NCBI GenBank assembly: GCA_021307315.1
Contig: JAJSPD010000005.1
Span: 248,001 to 312,000, forward strand
Source: Bisporella sp. PMI_857
Taxonomy: Eukaryota > Ascomycota > Leotiomycetes > Helotiales > Helotiaceae
Direction: 5' to 3'
Length of the DNA stretch: 64,000 nucleotides
Shown here: in pieces, positions 24,052-35,705 of the stretch
Layout of the letters: every line of letters begins with the position of its first letter
Position numbering within the stretch: the first letter of the stretch is position 1
Program-made: the position numbers and the translations under genes
The notes under the pieces: model-generated
Database searches by the model: none
The model's input: only the letters and a program-made list of their open reading frames with translations
What the model was told of the DNA's origin: nothing

Positions 24052-24510
24052 GGTGGAACACCTTGAAAATTTGAAGAATTCTCATTTTAAAACCAGTTAT
24101 GCCCAGGTCCTTACTTAGGCAAGATTACCTGTATCAACCCCCTTTGGAAGTTGATGCACTAGGCCAGAGGCTGGCGTTTAACTTCAAATGTCCACTACAA
24201 TCATTGCATGTTCTCAATACTCTCCACATGTCCACCAGATTACGGAGCTCCAAATAACCCTGCTAACAACTTCTGTTTTATGTTGTGGTGAGTGCGGAAT
24301 AATGATATGTCTTTGGGGGTAGATCTCGGACACCATACAGGTACCTAACTACGTAGAGACGCACTAATAATAAGCTTGACATCTTGGCGCGGACACATTC
24401 CGTTTGCCCATCTCCTCATCGATGTCTAACCACTTTCCACTCTCCACTTTCACTCCACACATCTCCCTTTCGTTCTGTGTCCACAATGAGACTCATACGA
24501 TTGCAATATC
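24052..24510. promoter_or_regulatory. divergent promoter shared by GH78 and C2H2 regulator genes
   Basis: These 459 bp separate two oppositely oriented start codons. A pyrimidine-rich tract (24400-24480) precedes the regulator's ATG, as is common just upstream of fungal starts. Shared control of enzyme and regulator is inferred from the layout. Confidence 0.55.
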
Positions 24511-27500
24511 ATGGCTCCAGTAGAGAACTCTCCGATTCCATCAGCGCCGTCGAATCAGGGCAATGTAACAGGATCGTCGTTCCCATGCACCCAATGTGAT
24601 AAAGCCTTCAACCGGCGGGAAAATCTCTCAAGGCACCTGAAAACTCGTAAGTAGCCTAAGGCAGACAGGGACCTCTGAACTACAAGCCCTCTTTAATTGT
24701 CTCCGAGCCTCTCGAAAATCAGAACACAGAAGACCAAATATGCTGCAATAAAGCTTGGGACTGCTTCTTTCTATGACACCTGAACTCTCAGGGCGTCGTG
24801 CAGCTCAAAACCCGAATGTACCACATTAGTGCTATATATCAGAGCCGGGCTCTTCGACAGACTATGTCAATTACTTTCAAATATACTGACCATGACGTGT
24901 TCAAGATCAGACCACCAAAACGCATCAATGTTCAATTTGTGGTAAGGAATTTACACGAAGTGATTTGTGCAAAAGACATGAAGCCATTCATAAAGCATCA
25001 CCAGCTCAGATTCAAGGTTAGTCAGCCACCCAGAGACTTTTTTTCATTCCAGAAAGTTCCAGGAGTGGACGACACCTAGACGGTTATGATGTCGCACAAA
25101 TGTCGATACATTAAAATTTGTCTAGGATAACGATTTGGACTTAGGTATCAACTTAGGAACACCGTTGTGCTAACTCAATGCTCCTGCTACAGGTCAGAAT
25201 CAGGTCAGGAAAGAGGATACCGGTCGAAAGCGGAAGCGCGGATCAGTGATCGCACAGTCGCCCTTGGAAGACTCAACGTCTCGGTCTGAACACCCATCTG
25301 TAAATCTGGAGGAACCATATTTCATTTCTGGAATCAACCTTCCTGGAGGTGCCACTTCTGGGGTCGATACACTATGGCGACATGTCGCAGATATACCATT
25401 AGACTTCTCTTCGTTGAACTCTCCAAGCGGTTCTGGATTAGATGCAGGCAAGTCAATTCTTGAACTCCGAGAAAATACACTTGTTTGAATATTTCATTAG
25501 CTATATACAAACTTTTGAAGACGAGTGGCGTATTTCGAAAGCCTCCAACCTTTTTGTAAACATATCTCTTGGGCAAAGCTGGGTACATTCAAACAGTCGA
25601 GACCTTTTAAAGCATCGAAGTCCCTATATTTGAATCCTTCATCATTTATTGAGCATGAAATAGTTGTGTTCAATCTGGCTCCCTTGAATGCAAGTCGCAT
25701 TATGAGGCATCCGCATTGATCATGAAATCACTGACTTCGAGGTTGCGATGAATAGTTAGTTCTGAATGGTTCCCTGGCGAATTCTATGCTGCGCTACAGG
25801 AGACCGACAACGGTTGGGACCATACTGGAGGACTTCCTAGCATGGCCCTACCGGAGTCTCACATTAATATAGCTGGCTTTGAAGATCCTGCTCAAGCTTC
25901 AGCGTCTCTTGACAGCCGTCTTACGAATTTTGCGACTCAACGAGCCGAGAATTCTCAGCAGGATCAGAACCATGACACATCAGGTATATCCAGGCTAAGC
26001 CGAGTATCCTCTCCACCAAACGATGCATCCGAGGAGGATAAGTGGCCATTCGCATGGAATCCCCGCTCACGACCACTGTTGAGCTGCAACCCGATCATTT
26101 GGCCTGACGACCATCCGCTTCTGACGTCACACAATTTGAAGTATGATATGTCTGCTTCGACGTATGAAAAGGTATGTGAGATTCGCGGAGCAAAGCCCCT
26201 TGTCCTCAGGGTTTCATGGCCCTTAGACACTGTCTCTTCAAAAGGTTACCAATAGAAGGAAATTAACTCCGATGATTCCATGCATAGGTAATGAGGTGTG
26301 TGACCTCGATTAACAACTTCCATTACTCCTCTGATCAGAGAGTACAATTTTCTATGCCCACATTGTCCGTTTCAAATGTGTTTGTCGGTCTGTTCTTCGA
26401 ATATTTCCTACCACAGATGCCGGTTATTCACCTGCCAACAGTGAATGTTGATAAGGACCTTCCGCCGTCTCTTTTAGCTGCAATGATTGTTATTGGAGCC
26501 ATCTACAGTAGAGAGAAGCACACAAGACGATTCGCGATTCTCCTGCTTGATCTTACGAGGAGAAGTTTACTTTCAAGCATCGAGCTAAATAACAGTCTCA
26601 TTAGAGAGCCAATGATTATCTACGCACTATGTTTGATATGTTATACTGGACTCTGGTGCGGAAATAAGCGTTCTTTCGAACTAGCTGAGGCTGTAAGAGG
26701 CTTCATGGTGAGCTTTTGTCGGCGTAAAGGCTTTGGAAACATATTTCACGGAGGACCCATGGGTAATCCAGAGCCGCCTGATATGGAAACTAGATGGAGA
26801 AAGTGGGCTTCAGAAGAGTCTTTGAAACGGCTATCCTGGGTTGTTTACACCCTCGACTATCAGTTCCCCAGTCTACTCAACCTTCCCGCCACAATCTCTC
26901 TCGGTGAGCTATCTTACCAGGAGTGCCCATGTGATGAAGAATTTTGGGTCGCTCCAAATGCGCGACATTGGAAGCGTCTACTCGGATCAGCCTCAGTTCC
27001 TCCCTCAAAATGGTTTTCAGCCGCTTTAGGGCCATTCATAGTGCCTCATGTTGGAAACGGCAGCACTACACAATCAATTTCTGGAGCTGAAGACCCTCCA
27101 GTACTGAATCTCAATCCATGGAGCCGCTTTCTCGTCCTTTTGGCCATTCATGCACAAATTTACAATTTCTCCCAGGAAATGACTTTGATAAGCAGGATTT
27201 GTGGAGATGAGAATTCTGGATATTCTTATGGTGCTAATTATAGAATCCGTGCCACTGAAAATGAATCCGTTGCGGAGGAGATACGGATTACGCTGGGGGG
27301 TTCTGCAGACACCTCTGAATGGACTGTATGGCATGTACTTGCCAATACAAAGCATCAACTTTTATGTAATGGTCTTAGTACTATCATTTAGAAATTAATT
27401 TGCTGACATATGTAGCCGCACTTACCTCTTGGGCAAGTGCCTATGGTCAAATACCACAGGGTCATCCACAAGAATCCGCAACATCAGTATTCTTCCATTC

Positions 27501-28059
27501 CTGTTCAAAACCTTTACATCAATTAGGTCTGATCCTCCTTGACGCTCCATTAACACAACTTCAAGATGCCATTGGCAAAGGAGGCCCATCTCATATACCA
27601 GAAGCAATGCGTAATCTTTCTCTTTGGGCCAACACATCTCAGCAGCTGCGCCAATCTACGGTGGTTTCCTTTGAGACGATCACATCTATGGCCCCGGTAA
27701 ACAATCACGTCTTGAGTCAACAACTATCAAACATGGGGCCTTGGAGCATTATCCCATGCTTTATCAGTCACGTAGTGCTATGGGCTTTCGCTCAAGTAGC
27801 TGGTAGTATGCAGAGGCAGCAGTTGATAGAACGCATACAACATGATGAAAGGCATCTCAGAGGACCATTTTCGGCTGTTCTCCATCGAGCGCTGAATACT
27901 GCAATTTCTGCCGAGAGAGGGCTTCCTGAAGTTAACTTAAGTCAAAATGGGGGCCAAAAAGTGATTTTTAGGAGTGCGGCAGATGTACTAACTCGGATGG
28001 GAACATGGGGCTGCTCCTTGAACCTCGCATTACTTTTATACGAGAGGTCAAAGCTGTAA
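24511..28059 (+). CDS. C2H2 zinc-finger transcription factor with fungal_trans domain
   Basis: Two classical zinc fingers open the protein. Finger 1 is FPCTQCDKAFNRRENLSRHLKTH, completed across the first intron (24647-24905). Finger 2 is HQCSICGKEFTRSDLCKRHEAIH, in exon 24906-25016. Exon 3 starts at 25193 with a basic RKRKRG patch that could be a nuclear signal. The middle exons between about 25449 and 25770 are not resolved: a GC-type donor or a frameshift near 25448 seems needed. From about 25770 the frame runs through WPDDHPLL, a further intron near 26170-26290, the helical fungal_trans-like body (LSWVVYTLDYQFPSLLN) and a last intron 27366-27415 to the stop at 28059. It is a likely local activator of the GH78/quercetinase group (inference from position). 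Confidence 0.8.
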
Positions 28060-28388
28060 ATCCGACTAACAACCGACACCAAGACCCTTAGCATAAGCTC
28101 AAGGTCTCCATGTGTTTTATAAACTTGTCAAATTTGCACGGACGGTTAAATGTGGGACGCACACTCGTCTATCGTTGTAGTTAGCCTTCGACAAAACCTG
28201 CCTATTGAATGGGAGAATCGGCGGCCGGTTCAATGTTCCAAGTAGTTTCGACACATTTCAAGATACGTTCGTACACCAGATTTTTCAATATGCCTTCATC
28301 ACGGAAAGAACTTTTCGTGTTGCCTTATAGGTAATTTTCCTCCTTGTGAGGGTTCATTTGGTTCGAGAATTTTAATTTCTATGTAGGG
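28060..28388. other. intergenic, convergent gene ends
   Basis: About 330 bp lie between the stops of the C2H2 regulator and the quercetinase gene. I see no gene. Confidence 0.5.
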
Positions 28389-29499
28389 TTAGGCAACCAC
28401 AGTGAACTTCAAATCCTGCTGCAGTCCATTCAAATCCTCCACTTTCCAGGATTTGATATCACTTTCTTCCGGCACAACCGCAAACTCATACTGCTGACCA
28501 ACTCTCTGCGAGACCTCGCCTAAACCCCCTCCATTTGCAAATATATACACTTTGGCGAACACACTTTCTGCATTGATCTTCCACCCCGTCCCCGAAGGCA
28601 CAAATACCGTCTCTCCTGGCAGAATCTTAGATTCTTCGCCAGAAATTGCCACAGCCACCACGCCCTCGATAACTTGTATGGCATGATGCGTCTCGCTAAA
28701 GTTCAAGCTCTTATTCAAGCCGTTGCTCACATAATTCACAGAACTCTCCCAAGAATAGATTGAGAATCTCCCGTCAGTTTCTTTCCTTGTCGCGAGTGGC
28801 TTGATCACCGTTCCGCCTAATTGCCATCTCGGACCAGTGTCCGCTTTCAGGAAGTACCCGCCACGCTCACACTTTCCTGGAAGTGTATTCTCGCTGCCGG
28901 TCCAGGGTTGTGGATCGAAGGCTTGCTTTTCACGCACGGGAATCATGTCGAACTTCTCGGTGGCAGCGATGAGTCTAGGGATCAGTACTTCGAATGGATT
29001 CCGCCGGTCGTGGGTTGGAAAGAGTGGTCCAGAGAACGGTTCTCCAATGAAGCGGAAGAATTCTTCCCAGCCGCCAGGAATGATGAGCCCGATGAACTCG
29101 GTGTGTGCACTGGCGATTTGGTATTGGTGAATCGTTCCCTGAACTTATCAGAACGGCTCTCAAGGAAAAGCTGCGCGAGATGAAGCTTACCGGAGGTACA
29201 CTCGCAAAGTCTCCAGGCTCAAGTATTCTTGCACTGTCGTCCGCCCAAATATTAAGTCTGCCTTTCAAGCATAAGAATACATCGTGTGCTTCTTTATGAT
29301 AGTGAAACCCGATAGGCTTGTCGAAAGTTCCTCCTGTGCCAACAACTGCAAATGCATTATTTGTCTCTTTTCCCGTCACCAAAAGACGCATCACACTATT
29401 CGAAGTTGGTATCGTCCATAGTTCGCCCTCAAAACATTTCAAGACGTAGGGCTCTGAGTTTTGTCCTGGTGGTGTAGAAAGTGGTTTTAGAGATGCCAT
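28389..29499 (-). CDS. two-cupin quercetin 2,3-dioxygenase (quercetinase)-like protein
   Basis: The protein is 352 aa from exons 29499-29191 and 29138-28389 (intron 52 nt, phase 0, GTAAGC...TTCAG). Cupin 1 carries GFHYHKEAHDVFLCLKG (His66, His68) and, across the splice, PGDFASVPPGTIHQYQ (His107), a complete bicupin metal site. In the Aspergillus japonicus enzyme the site is His66, His68, Glu73 and His112. Here the residue in the Glu73 position is Asp73, with Glu70 nearby. Cupin 2 (ETHHAIQVIEG to VFVPSGTGW) lacks the metal histidines, as is usual. The reaction cleaves the flavonol C-ring with O2, giving CO and a depside. No signal peptide is seen, unlike the secreted Aspergillus enzyme. It lies between a regulator and an esterase-like gene. 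Confidence 0.85.
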
Positions 29500-29913
29500 T
29501 ACGTGTATCTTTAGTAATTCAAGTCTTAAAAGGTGAAAGGAGATAAGATGCGGCTGAGGAAGGAAAGCACAAAGGAAGAGAATTTTTCTTGTCATAGATA
29601 GGAAGGGCTGGAATTGAGGGGGAACGCGTCACTCGCGTTTCCCCAGCTCAATGGTCCTGCAATGTATTGTCCTCAATGTCCACTTTGCTATCGCCCATCG
29701 GCTTTCGCATATCGTTATGCCGAGCACCGAGGAGCAAAAAAGCTAGCTCCAGTAAGTTCGGGTATTACAACGGTAGATGCACACTCCAGTCCTTGGGTGA
29801 ACCGGTACCAAGGCCAATTAGCCGTTCATCCTACCGACCCTACAACACATTGCCATTAACTTCAGCGTCTTCAAGACATTGAAGGGCCTTCGCTCAATTT
29901 GATTCCAATCATC
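29500..29913. promoter_or_regulatory. divergent promoter between quercetinase and alpha/beta-hydrolase
   Basis: These 414 bp lie between two start codons facing apart. The head-to-head arrangement favours joint expression of the ring-opening enzyme and the hydrolase. I could not pick a zinc-finger binding site with confidence. Confidence 0.55.
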
Positions 29914-30912
29914 ATGGACCAGCTCGCAACTCTCCCCCACAAAGCCAACCCAGACGTTCTGAAAAGCACAGTCGGCATCGTCGCGCCGCTCCTCGTCGCC
30001 AACTCAGACGCCATAACCTCCATTCCCCGCACCACGCATAGGTATGGAAGCCATTCACGCCAACAGCTAGATCTTTATATTCCTACCGACAACTCTTCAA
30101 CATCTCCAATCCTAGTGTTTCTCTATGGCGGCGGCCTCATCCGTGGCGACAAGACGGTTCCATTCTTCCCAGGTGGCATTGTGTACCACAATCTCGGGAC
30201 TTTCTTTGCACGTCAAGGCTTCACCACCATCGTAGCGGACTACAGGCGCGTGAATGATTCTACACTGGGCACCGGTGAAGATGCTGTCTTTCCCTCTGGT
30301 GGCGAGGATATCGCTGCTATAATCGCGTGGTTAGAATCCTATCTTAAGGGTAGTAGTGGAGCAAAACGAGATCTCTTCATCATGGGTAACTCGGCAGGCG
30401 GTGTGCATCTCTGTACATTCCTTCTAGATGAGCAATTCAGGACGCAGCGATTGAGCATTGCCGGCAATGCTGGTTTGAAATTTAAAGGCGCAGTGCTACT
30501 CTCGGTCCCCCTCGACTTCGAGGAGAGCGTGGGACGCGACGAAGTTCTACAAGCCTACTACCCCATCTCTCTATCTACCACACCCTCTGGAGGGAAGTCT
30601 TCACACAATGAATTCTGCGGTGTCGGCCTTCTCCGCCGTCTAGCCACTACCTCACCTGCAGCCCCATCCACTCTCGGAATACCGGAAACATTAATCGTAC
30701 TTGGAGAATTCGACCCCTCCGATGAGATAGTGAATCCGAATAAACGATTTATTGCGGCATGGAAGACTGTGTTTGCCGGACAGGAACCGGAGGTAAAGTG
30801 GATAGATGGGCATAATCACTTTTCGCCCCCAATTACGTTGATGAGCGGTGATAAGAAGGCGGAGAGTTGGGGAGTTGAGGTTGCGGATTGGTTGCGAAAG
30901 TTGAGCGGCTAA
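29914..30912 (+). CDS. alpha/beta-hydrolase (HSL-type esterase), candidate depside hydrolase
   Basis: This is an intronless 332-aa protein. The start is ATG 29914 (MDQLATLPHK); no earlier ATG lies in frame. It has the esterase/lipase layout: oxyanion segment LVFLYGGGLIRGD in place of HGGG, nucleophile elbow GNSAGG (Ser at about residue 161), acid residue in LGEFDPSDE, and catalytic His in DGHNHFSP. No signal peptide or membrane helix is visible, so it is cytosolic. The family hydrolyses carboxylic esters. The divergent pairing with a quercetinase makes the phenolic depside released by flavonol cleavage a natural substrate guess (inference). A general kynurenine-formamidase or carboxylesterase-like role is the alternative. 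Confidence 0.88.
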   Translation: MDQLATLPHKANPDVLKSTVGIVAPLLVANSDAITSIPRTTHRYGSHSRQQLDLYIPTDNSSTSPILVFLYGGGLIRGDKTVPFFPGGIVYHNLGTFFARQGFTTIVADYRRVNDSTLGTGEDAVFPSGGEDIAAIIAWLESYLKGSSGAKRDLFIMGNSAGGVHLCTFLLDEQFRTQRLSIAGNAGLKFKGAVLLSVPLDFEESVGRDEVLQAYYPISLSTTPSGGKSSHNEFCGVGLLRRLATTSPAAPSTLGIPETLIVLGEFDPSDEIVNPNKRFIAAWKTVFAGQEPEVKWIDGHNHFSPPITLMSGDKKAESWGVEVADWLRKLSG

Positions 30913-31182
30913 GCGAAGTAGGAGGGTAAGAAAGCGTAGAAATGAAGCAAATGGGCCAAAAAGTAGCTATGCATTGATTTATCAGAGCAAACGTATCATG
31001 ACTTGTGGAATATTGAGTTGGGCTTGTGGGAAGATCGAATTTTTATCACGCACATAGATGAGAATTCAAGTGAATTATTATATAGCATAGAACATTGAAT
31101 TGACGTAAGAGCTGTGACTTTATGACGTTTCTTTCATTCATCAATATTGACATGTGACTATATGTATACATGTAAATACTAC
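30913..31182. other. intergenic, convergent gene ends
   Basis: This 270-bp AT-rich gap lies between the hydrolase and the MFS transporter stops. It probably holds both 3' ends. No gene is seen. Confidence 0.5.
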
Positions 31183-32888
31183 CTATACCTGACTGGCCTT
31201 CCCACTCTCAATCTGCGAAAAGTGCGCACTCATCTCGTCCTTCTTCTCCGCAAACCTCCTCACACTCACATTCCTACTATAAAGCCAATCAACCTCCTCA
31301 GTCGTCATGCCCGTCGTATCAGGAATAAGCCACCAACATATCACCGCCACACCCACACACAAGCCCATAAACACAAAGCCCGTCTTCGCGCCCAAGTTCC
31401 CGCTATCAACATTATACATGTACGGAACGATGAAGTTGAAAAGCCAGGTGAAGAAGGCGTAGGACATCATGCCTATGGCCTGGGTCTTACCTCTAAGGCG
31501 AAAACTAGAGAGCTCGGCGGAGACGATGAAGGATGTTGAGAGCAAGGTGACGATCTGCCAGGAGATGAGGACATTCATGAGCACCGCGATGCCTAGGAGA
31601 GCGCCCTGGCCTGGCGCATACGCTAGAGCGCCGATGATCAGCATTCCCATCCCGTTAACCGCCGCCCCGACGATGAAATTCGTGCGTCGTCCGATCTTGC
31701 CCGCCGTGAACCAGCTGCCTACGATAAGCACGGCAGCGAGTCCAAAGCCGCCGATGCCGACGTCGAAGCAGTGAATTGGCGCTAACCCGACTGTGATGAG
31801 GAAGTATATCGATTGTGCGAGGAACGAGGCCCCACAGACGCCTGGGGTAGAGAAGACGAAGATCACGGTGAGTGTGCGTTTCAGGTTCGAGCCTTGGAAG
31901 CACTCTGGGTAGCTGCCCGGCTCAAGAGCAGCACGGAAGTTCTCCTCGCGGATCTCCTTAACGAGATAGGCGAGACGAGCGTCGATAGCGTTGGCAGGCC
32001 CGTGGAGCGTGGCGAGGACGGCACGTGCTTGCGGGATGTGGTTGCGGCTAATGAGGTAGACGGGGGATTCGGGGACGAGAGCGAAGGCAAGCATGAGGAT
32101 TCCCCCTACCGCCCATTGGAGGGCGAGTACGATCCGGAAGGAGGACTCGGCGATGTTGGGGACGAAGGCGCGGATTACGCCTAGAGCCATGCCTTGCATG
32201 AGCACCGTGAAGAGAACGAGCGAGGATTGGACGACGCCGCGGATTCTGAGAGGGGAAATCTGGGTGCTGTCAGGGTTTTTGGATGTGGTGAGCGAGCCGT
32301 GTGGTGGCTTACCTCGGATGCATAGCTCGTTGCGGTCGCCAGCGCTGCGCCGATTCCAAATCCGCTGACCATCTTCCCTCCAAGGAGTAATCCTCTGCTA
32401 GTTGCTTCATATTGCTTAGCTGTCCCGGCCATTGTAATCGCAGCTGCTACAACGGTAGGCCACTTCCGACCATACCGATCAGAAATAGGACCAACGAGGA
32501 AACTACCGAGAATCTGAGTGAGCGATGACATGGCCGTCCAGAGGGAAGTCCAGATTGATGGTAAGTAGGGCCCAGTTTGGGTCATGTCTCCAAAGTAGAT
32601 GAGGAATGCTGGCATCGACATCGATGCCGAGTTGACGACTGTGTCGTACCCGAAAGCCATGCCTGCTGAGAAGGAGGCCATACCTAATGGGAATATTAGC
32701 GAAATATTTCACAAGTGAGGCAAAGCATGCTTACATATGAGCACGATTTTTTTGTGAAGCTTCAGTGATGAAAATAAACCCAAAGCTCGTTCCGCTTCCA
32801 CGAGCTGGTGCCCTATCGCTGCCTCATCCGTATCGTAGGTAATGCTATTCTCCATCTCAATCGCTGCTGGGACTTTGTCGGCATCCAT
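31183..32888 (-). CDS. MFS sugar porter (maltose/glycoside permease type)
   Basis: The protein is 533 aa from exons 32888-32735, 32683-32313 and 32259-31183 (introns 51 and 53 nt, frame exact). The cytosolic N-terminus is acidic (MDADKVPAAIEMENS). Twelve hydrophobic segments follow. Sugar-porter signatures are GPISDRYGRK in the TM2-3 loop, PESPVYLIS after TM6, and the TM8-9 loop GKIGRR. Its N-terminal half resembles the fungal alpha-glucoside (maltose permease-like) porters that carry di- or glycosides by proton symport. It sits at the plasma membrane. Its position beside an intracellular rhamnosidase and quercetinase suggests import of a flavonol glycoside or of rhamnose (inference). Confidence 0.88.
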
Positions 32889-35705
32889 GTTTAAAAGAAA
32901 GGATTACTATGGAAGACAGTATTGATTATATTGAAGGGGAATTATTAGATCTGGCCAGCTTGAGAACATTGGATGTTTCATGTGATATATATCTCCGACT
33001 CTAGATAGAAGCTGGGGTAGAAAGCCAAGATGAGGGAAATGTGGAGATGCGGAGAAGAACGATGTTGTTTGACAGCTGGCTGGCAACAACAGAATTGTAG
33101 CGAGAGGTTTGAATATGCATGCCATGTGTACGGGATGATTTGAAAGTGTCCACATCTAGATGTGCGAGATGCAAAGTACGAAACAGTGGAGAATAGAGCG
33201 TAGCGGGAGCGCACTATAAAGTGGACATTGATGCATCGCCTGAGAAGACTGAGACAAGCGGATAGGACGGCTGGGATTGATCCCAAGTGTTAGCAAAATA
33301 AAGAGCTTGTTAGTAGACAATTTAGCTTTTGAGGACACATCAATTGCCGTCGTCTCCGCAAAATGTAAATGCGGGGAATTGTGGGGTACCTGATGTGGAC
33401 ATTGAAAGTCCACTTTACCGAAGTTTAACCAGTGCTTAACCCCTTAAACAGCTAACCGAGCCACACTTTCAGCATTGTGATATGTGTTGTTAAGTCCTAG
33501 AATGACTAATAAGAGTAAATTAAGAACTAATATGATTGAAGCTGGCCATATGATAAGCTGTCCAAGCTCTCGTGGGCATATTCTGAGTTTAATATTCTTT
33601 GCACGTGACCTCTATTGTCTTTAGCCAGCTTGTGCCAAACTTACGGTCAATATTGAAAGTTTTGACATGCGTGCTCAATCCTTACCCGTATTAAGGATCC
33701 TGATTTCTAAAAACTCTCGACTTTTCAAGTATATAAGAATCGATACTTTATTTTTCCATTTCTTTTCAAGAATTACCCAAACTCTAAGAACCCTATAAAG
33801 AGAGGCACTGCATATTCGTGAAAAGACTCAAGCTGAGCGGTTAGTTGGGAGTTTAGAATTACCTGAGAATTAGACCTGATCCATGTACAATTGCACCTTG
33901 GATATACATCTCAAAAGCTACGACCAGCCGTTGCTCCCTGTTCTTGTTATATGTCATAAGCGTGACTGTCGCTCTAATTTACAATTTCGCCAACCCAAAG
34001 CTCATTTTCATGAGCTTTCTAAATCGAGAGTTTTTCTCTCCAAAGCCACGCAAATCGTAACAGCCACTCTCTCGCTCATAGAAATGCAAAAGGCTCAAAG
34101 GTCAAGCCCTCGAGTGCTTACAAAATTTCTCTCCTCATCTTAGTCATTATCATCATTGTTCCATGACGGCCAGACAAAAGAATAATCTCATGCACTTATA
34201 TAGTTTTGTCGCCTCGCTTTAGGATTCTGCTTTGGGACTTAACTAGAAACTGAGATGTAGATTCACCTACTTATTCATGCAATCCATATTCCATTTTCTC
34301 TTTTCCCGTGTTTATGCTTACATAAAACACTACCATATGATAATGACAGATGTAGCTGGCCCAGGATTGATTTTTGTCTCTCTCTAGCTTTAGTTTACTT
34401 TTCAGATGTAAGCAGCTGTTGTTTTAACTTAAGCTGAAGTCAAGTATACTTGAGATGTGACCAGTTGTGGAAGTTGAATTGACTTGGTGGCCGATAAACC
34501 ATTGTAGCTATGCCACGTGACACACAGCGATGTCTATGGATAGGTATCTCAAACGTAATCCCGCCATCTTGCTCCAGCAGCGGTTGCGCACGTGCAGTCG
34601 AGGTGGCCCTCAACTGCGATATCCGCCCCCGCGCAATATCCTCCTCGATGGGAGCCTCGATGAGAGCCTTGATGAGAGCCTCGATGTAAAGGCAGACTTC
34701 AGGGGAAGCACATGTCTGCAGATGGGGAGGCGCTGCTCGATGGCTTTCCCCAGAGAACAATGTCAAGTCCCCGTGCCCTCGAGGCGGGAAGTTCAAACAC
34801 GGTTACGGAAATGCGTTGGGGGCAGGTTTACGGCTCGGCGGTCGAGGCGGTAAGACGGGAAGATTATTGCGTTCGACAAGGCGATTAACCACTTGGCGAG
34901 GGAGTAGCTGGTAGAGCGCAGACAAGCGCACGTCAGCATTGTAAGGGCATATTTTGCTACCACGGAATGCTGCACAGGGTAACTGCACCATAGAAGCAAA
35001 AGTACCTGTTTACGAAGCACCCTTTGCTAATCGCCGTTTAGCAGCTAATACTGCGGCCGACTTAACATCCGACCGTATCGGAGGAAGACTCGGTCTTGTA
35101 TGGAACTTAAGCTCCATTTGCAACGCTTTTATATACGTAATGGGCTTTTCTATGCTACGGGAATACTTATATTTATTCTCATATTTTTGTTATCTACGTT
35201 CCCCTTCCACACTTTATGTTTTACTTTTGTATCCACGCTGATCTGAAACCCCCCCACGACGGCATAATCCCATTCTTCCCCAGAAGCATATGCAATCTGA
35301 ATCTGCCGAATGTAGCATGACGTATGAGCGCTATACGCTGACGCTAAAAGAACACAGAACGAGCATAACATCCAATCTCACATTAATATATTGAATGAGC
35401 ATTTCCCATTTCCGTATTCGGACCTGAGTGGAGCGTTGAACCTCGCAAATACCCAATGCCTCTCCCCTATCAATGTAAAGTTCGTACTGTTAATAATCAA
35501 ATGGGGAGTCTTTTTCATGGATTTGAAAGTAGTAAATATGGGAATGATACTAGCTGATAAGTAACTATGGCCGCAAACAATGGGGTTCGTCATTGGTTGT
35601 ATACGCATGGCTCTTGCTCATTGAAATAAGACCTCAATACCAACATACGATACTATGAATCGCTCTAGTTAATGACCTCCGACTCCACCTCCCTAGCTTC
35701 AGAAA
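32889..35705. other. 2.8-kb intergenic region with a short tandem repeat
   Basis: No gene is supported. The first 500 bp is the MFS promoter. Open frames such as 33883-34143 start with ATG but show no motif. A 12-nt tandem repeat (unit TCGATGAGAGCC) lies at 34645-34686. The stretch at 34500-35050 is less AT-rich than its surroundings. Confidence 0.45.
34645..34686. repeat. 12-nt tandem repeat, about 3.5 copies
   Basis: Units TCGATGGGAGCC, TCGATGAGAGCC and TTGATGAGAGCC follow one another, then a partial TCGATG. The copies differ by single bases. The 12-nt period keeps any frame open, giving a 4-residue repeat in the + frame, but nothing shows that it is translated. Confidence 0.7.

Noticed and set aside
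23840..29705. 14-base word CCATCGGCTTTCGC shared by the GH78 first exon and the quercetinase promoter
   Set aside because: Several shared 14-mers are expected by chance in 64 kb, and one copy is coding sequence.
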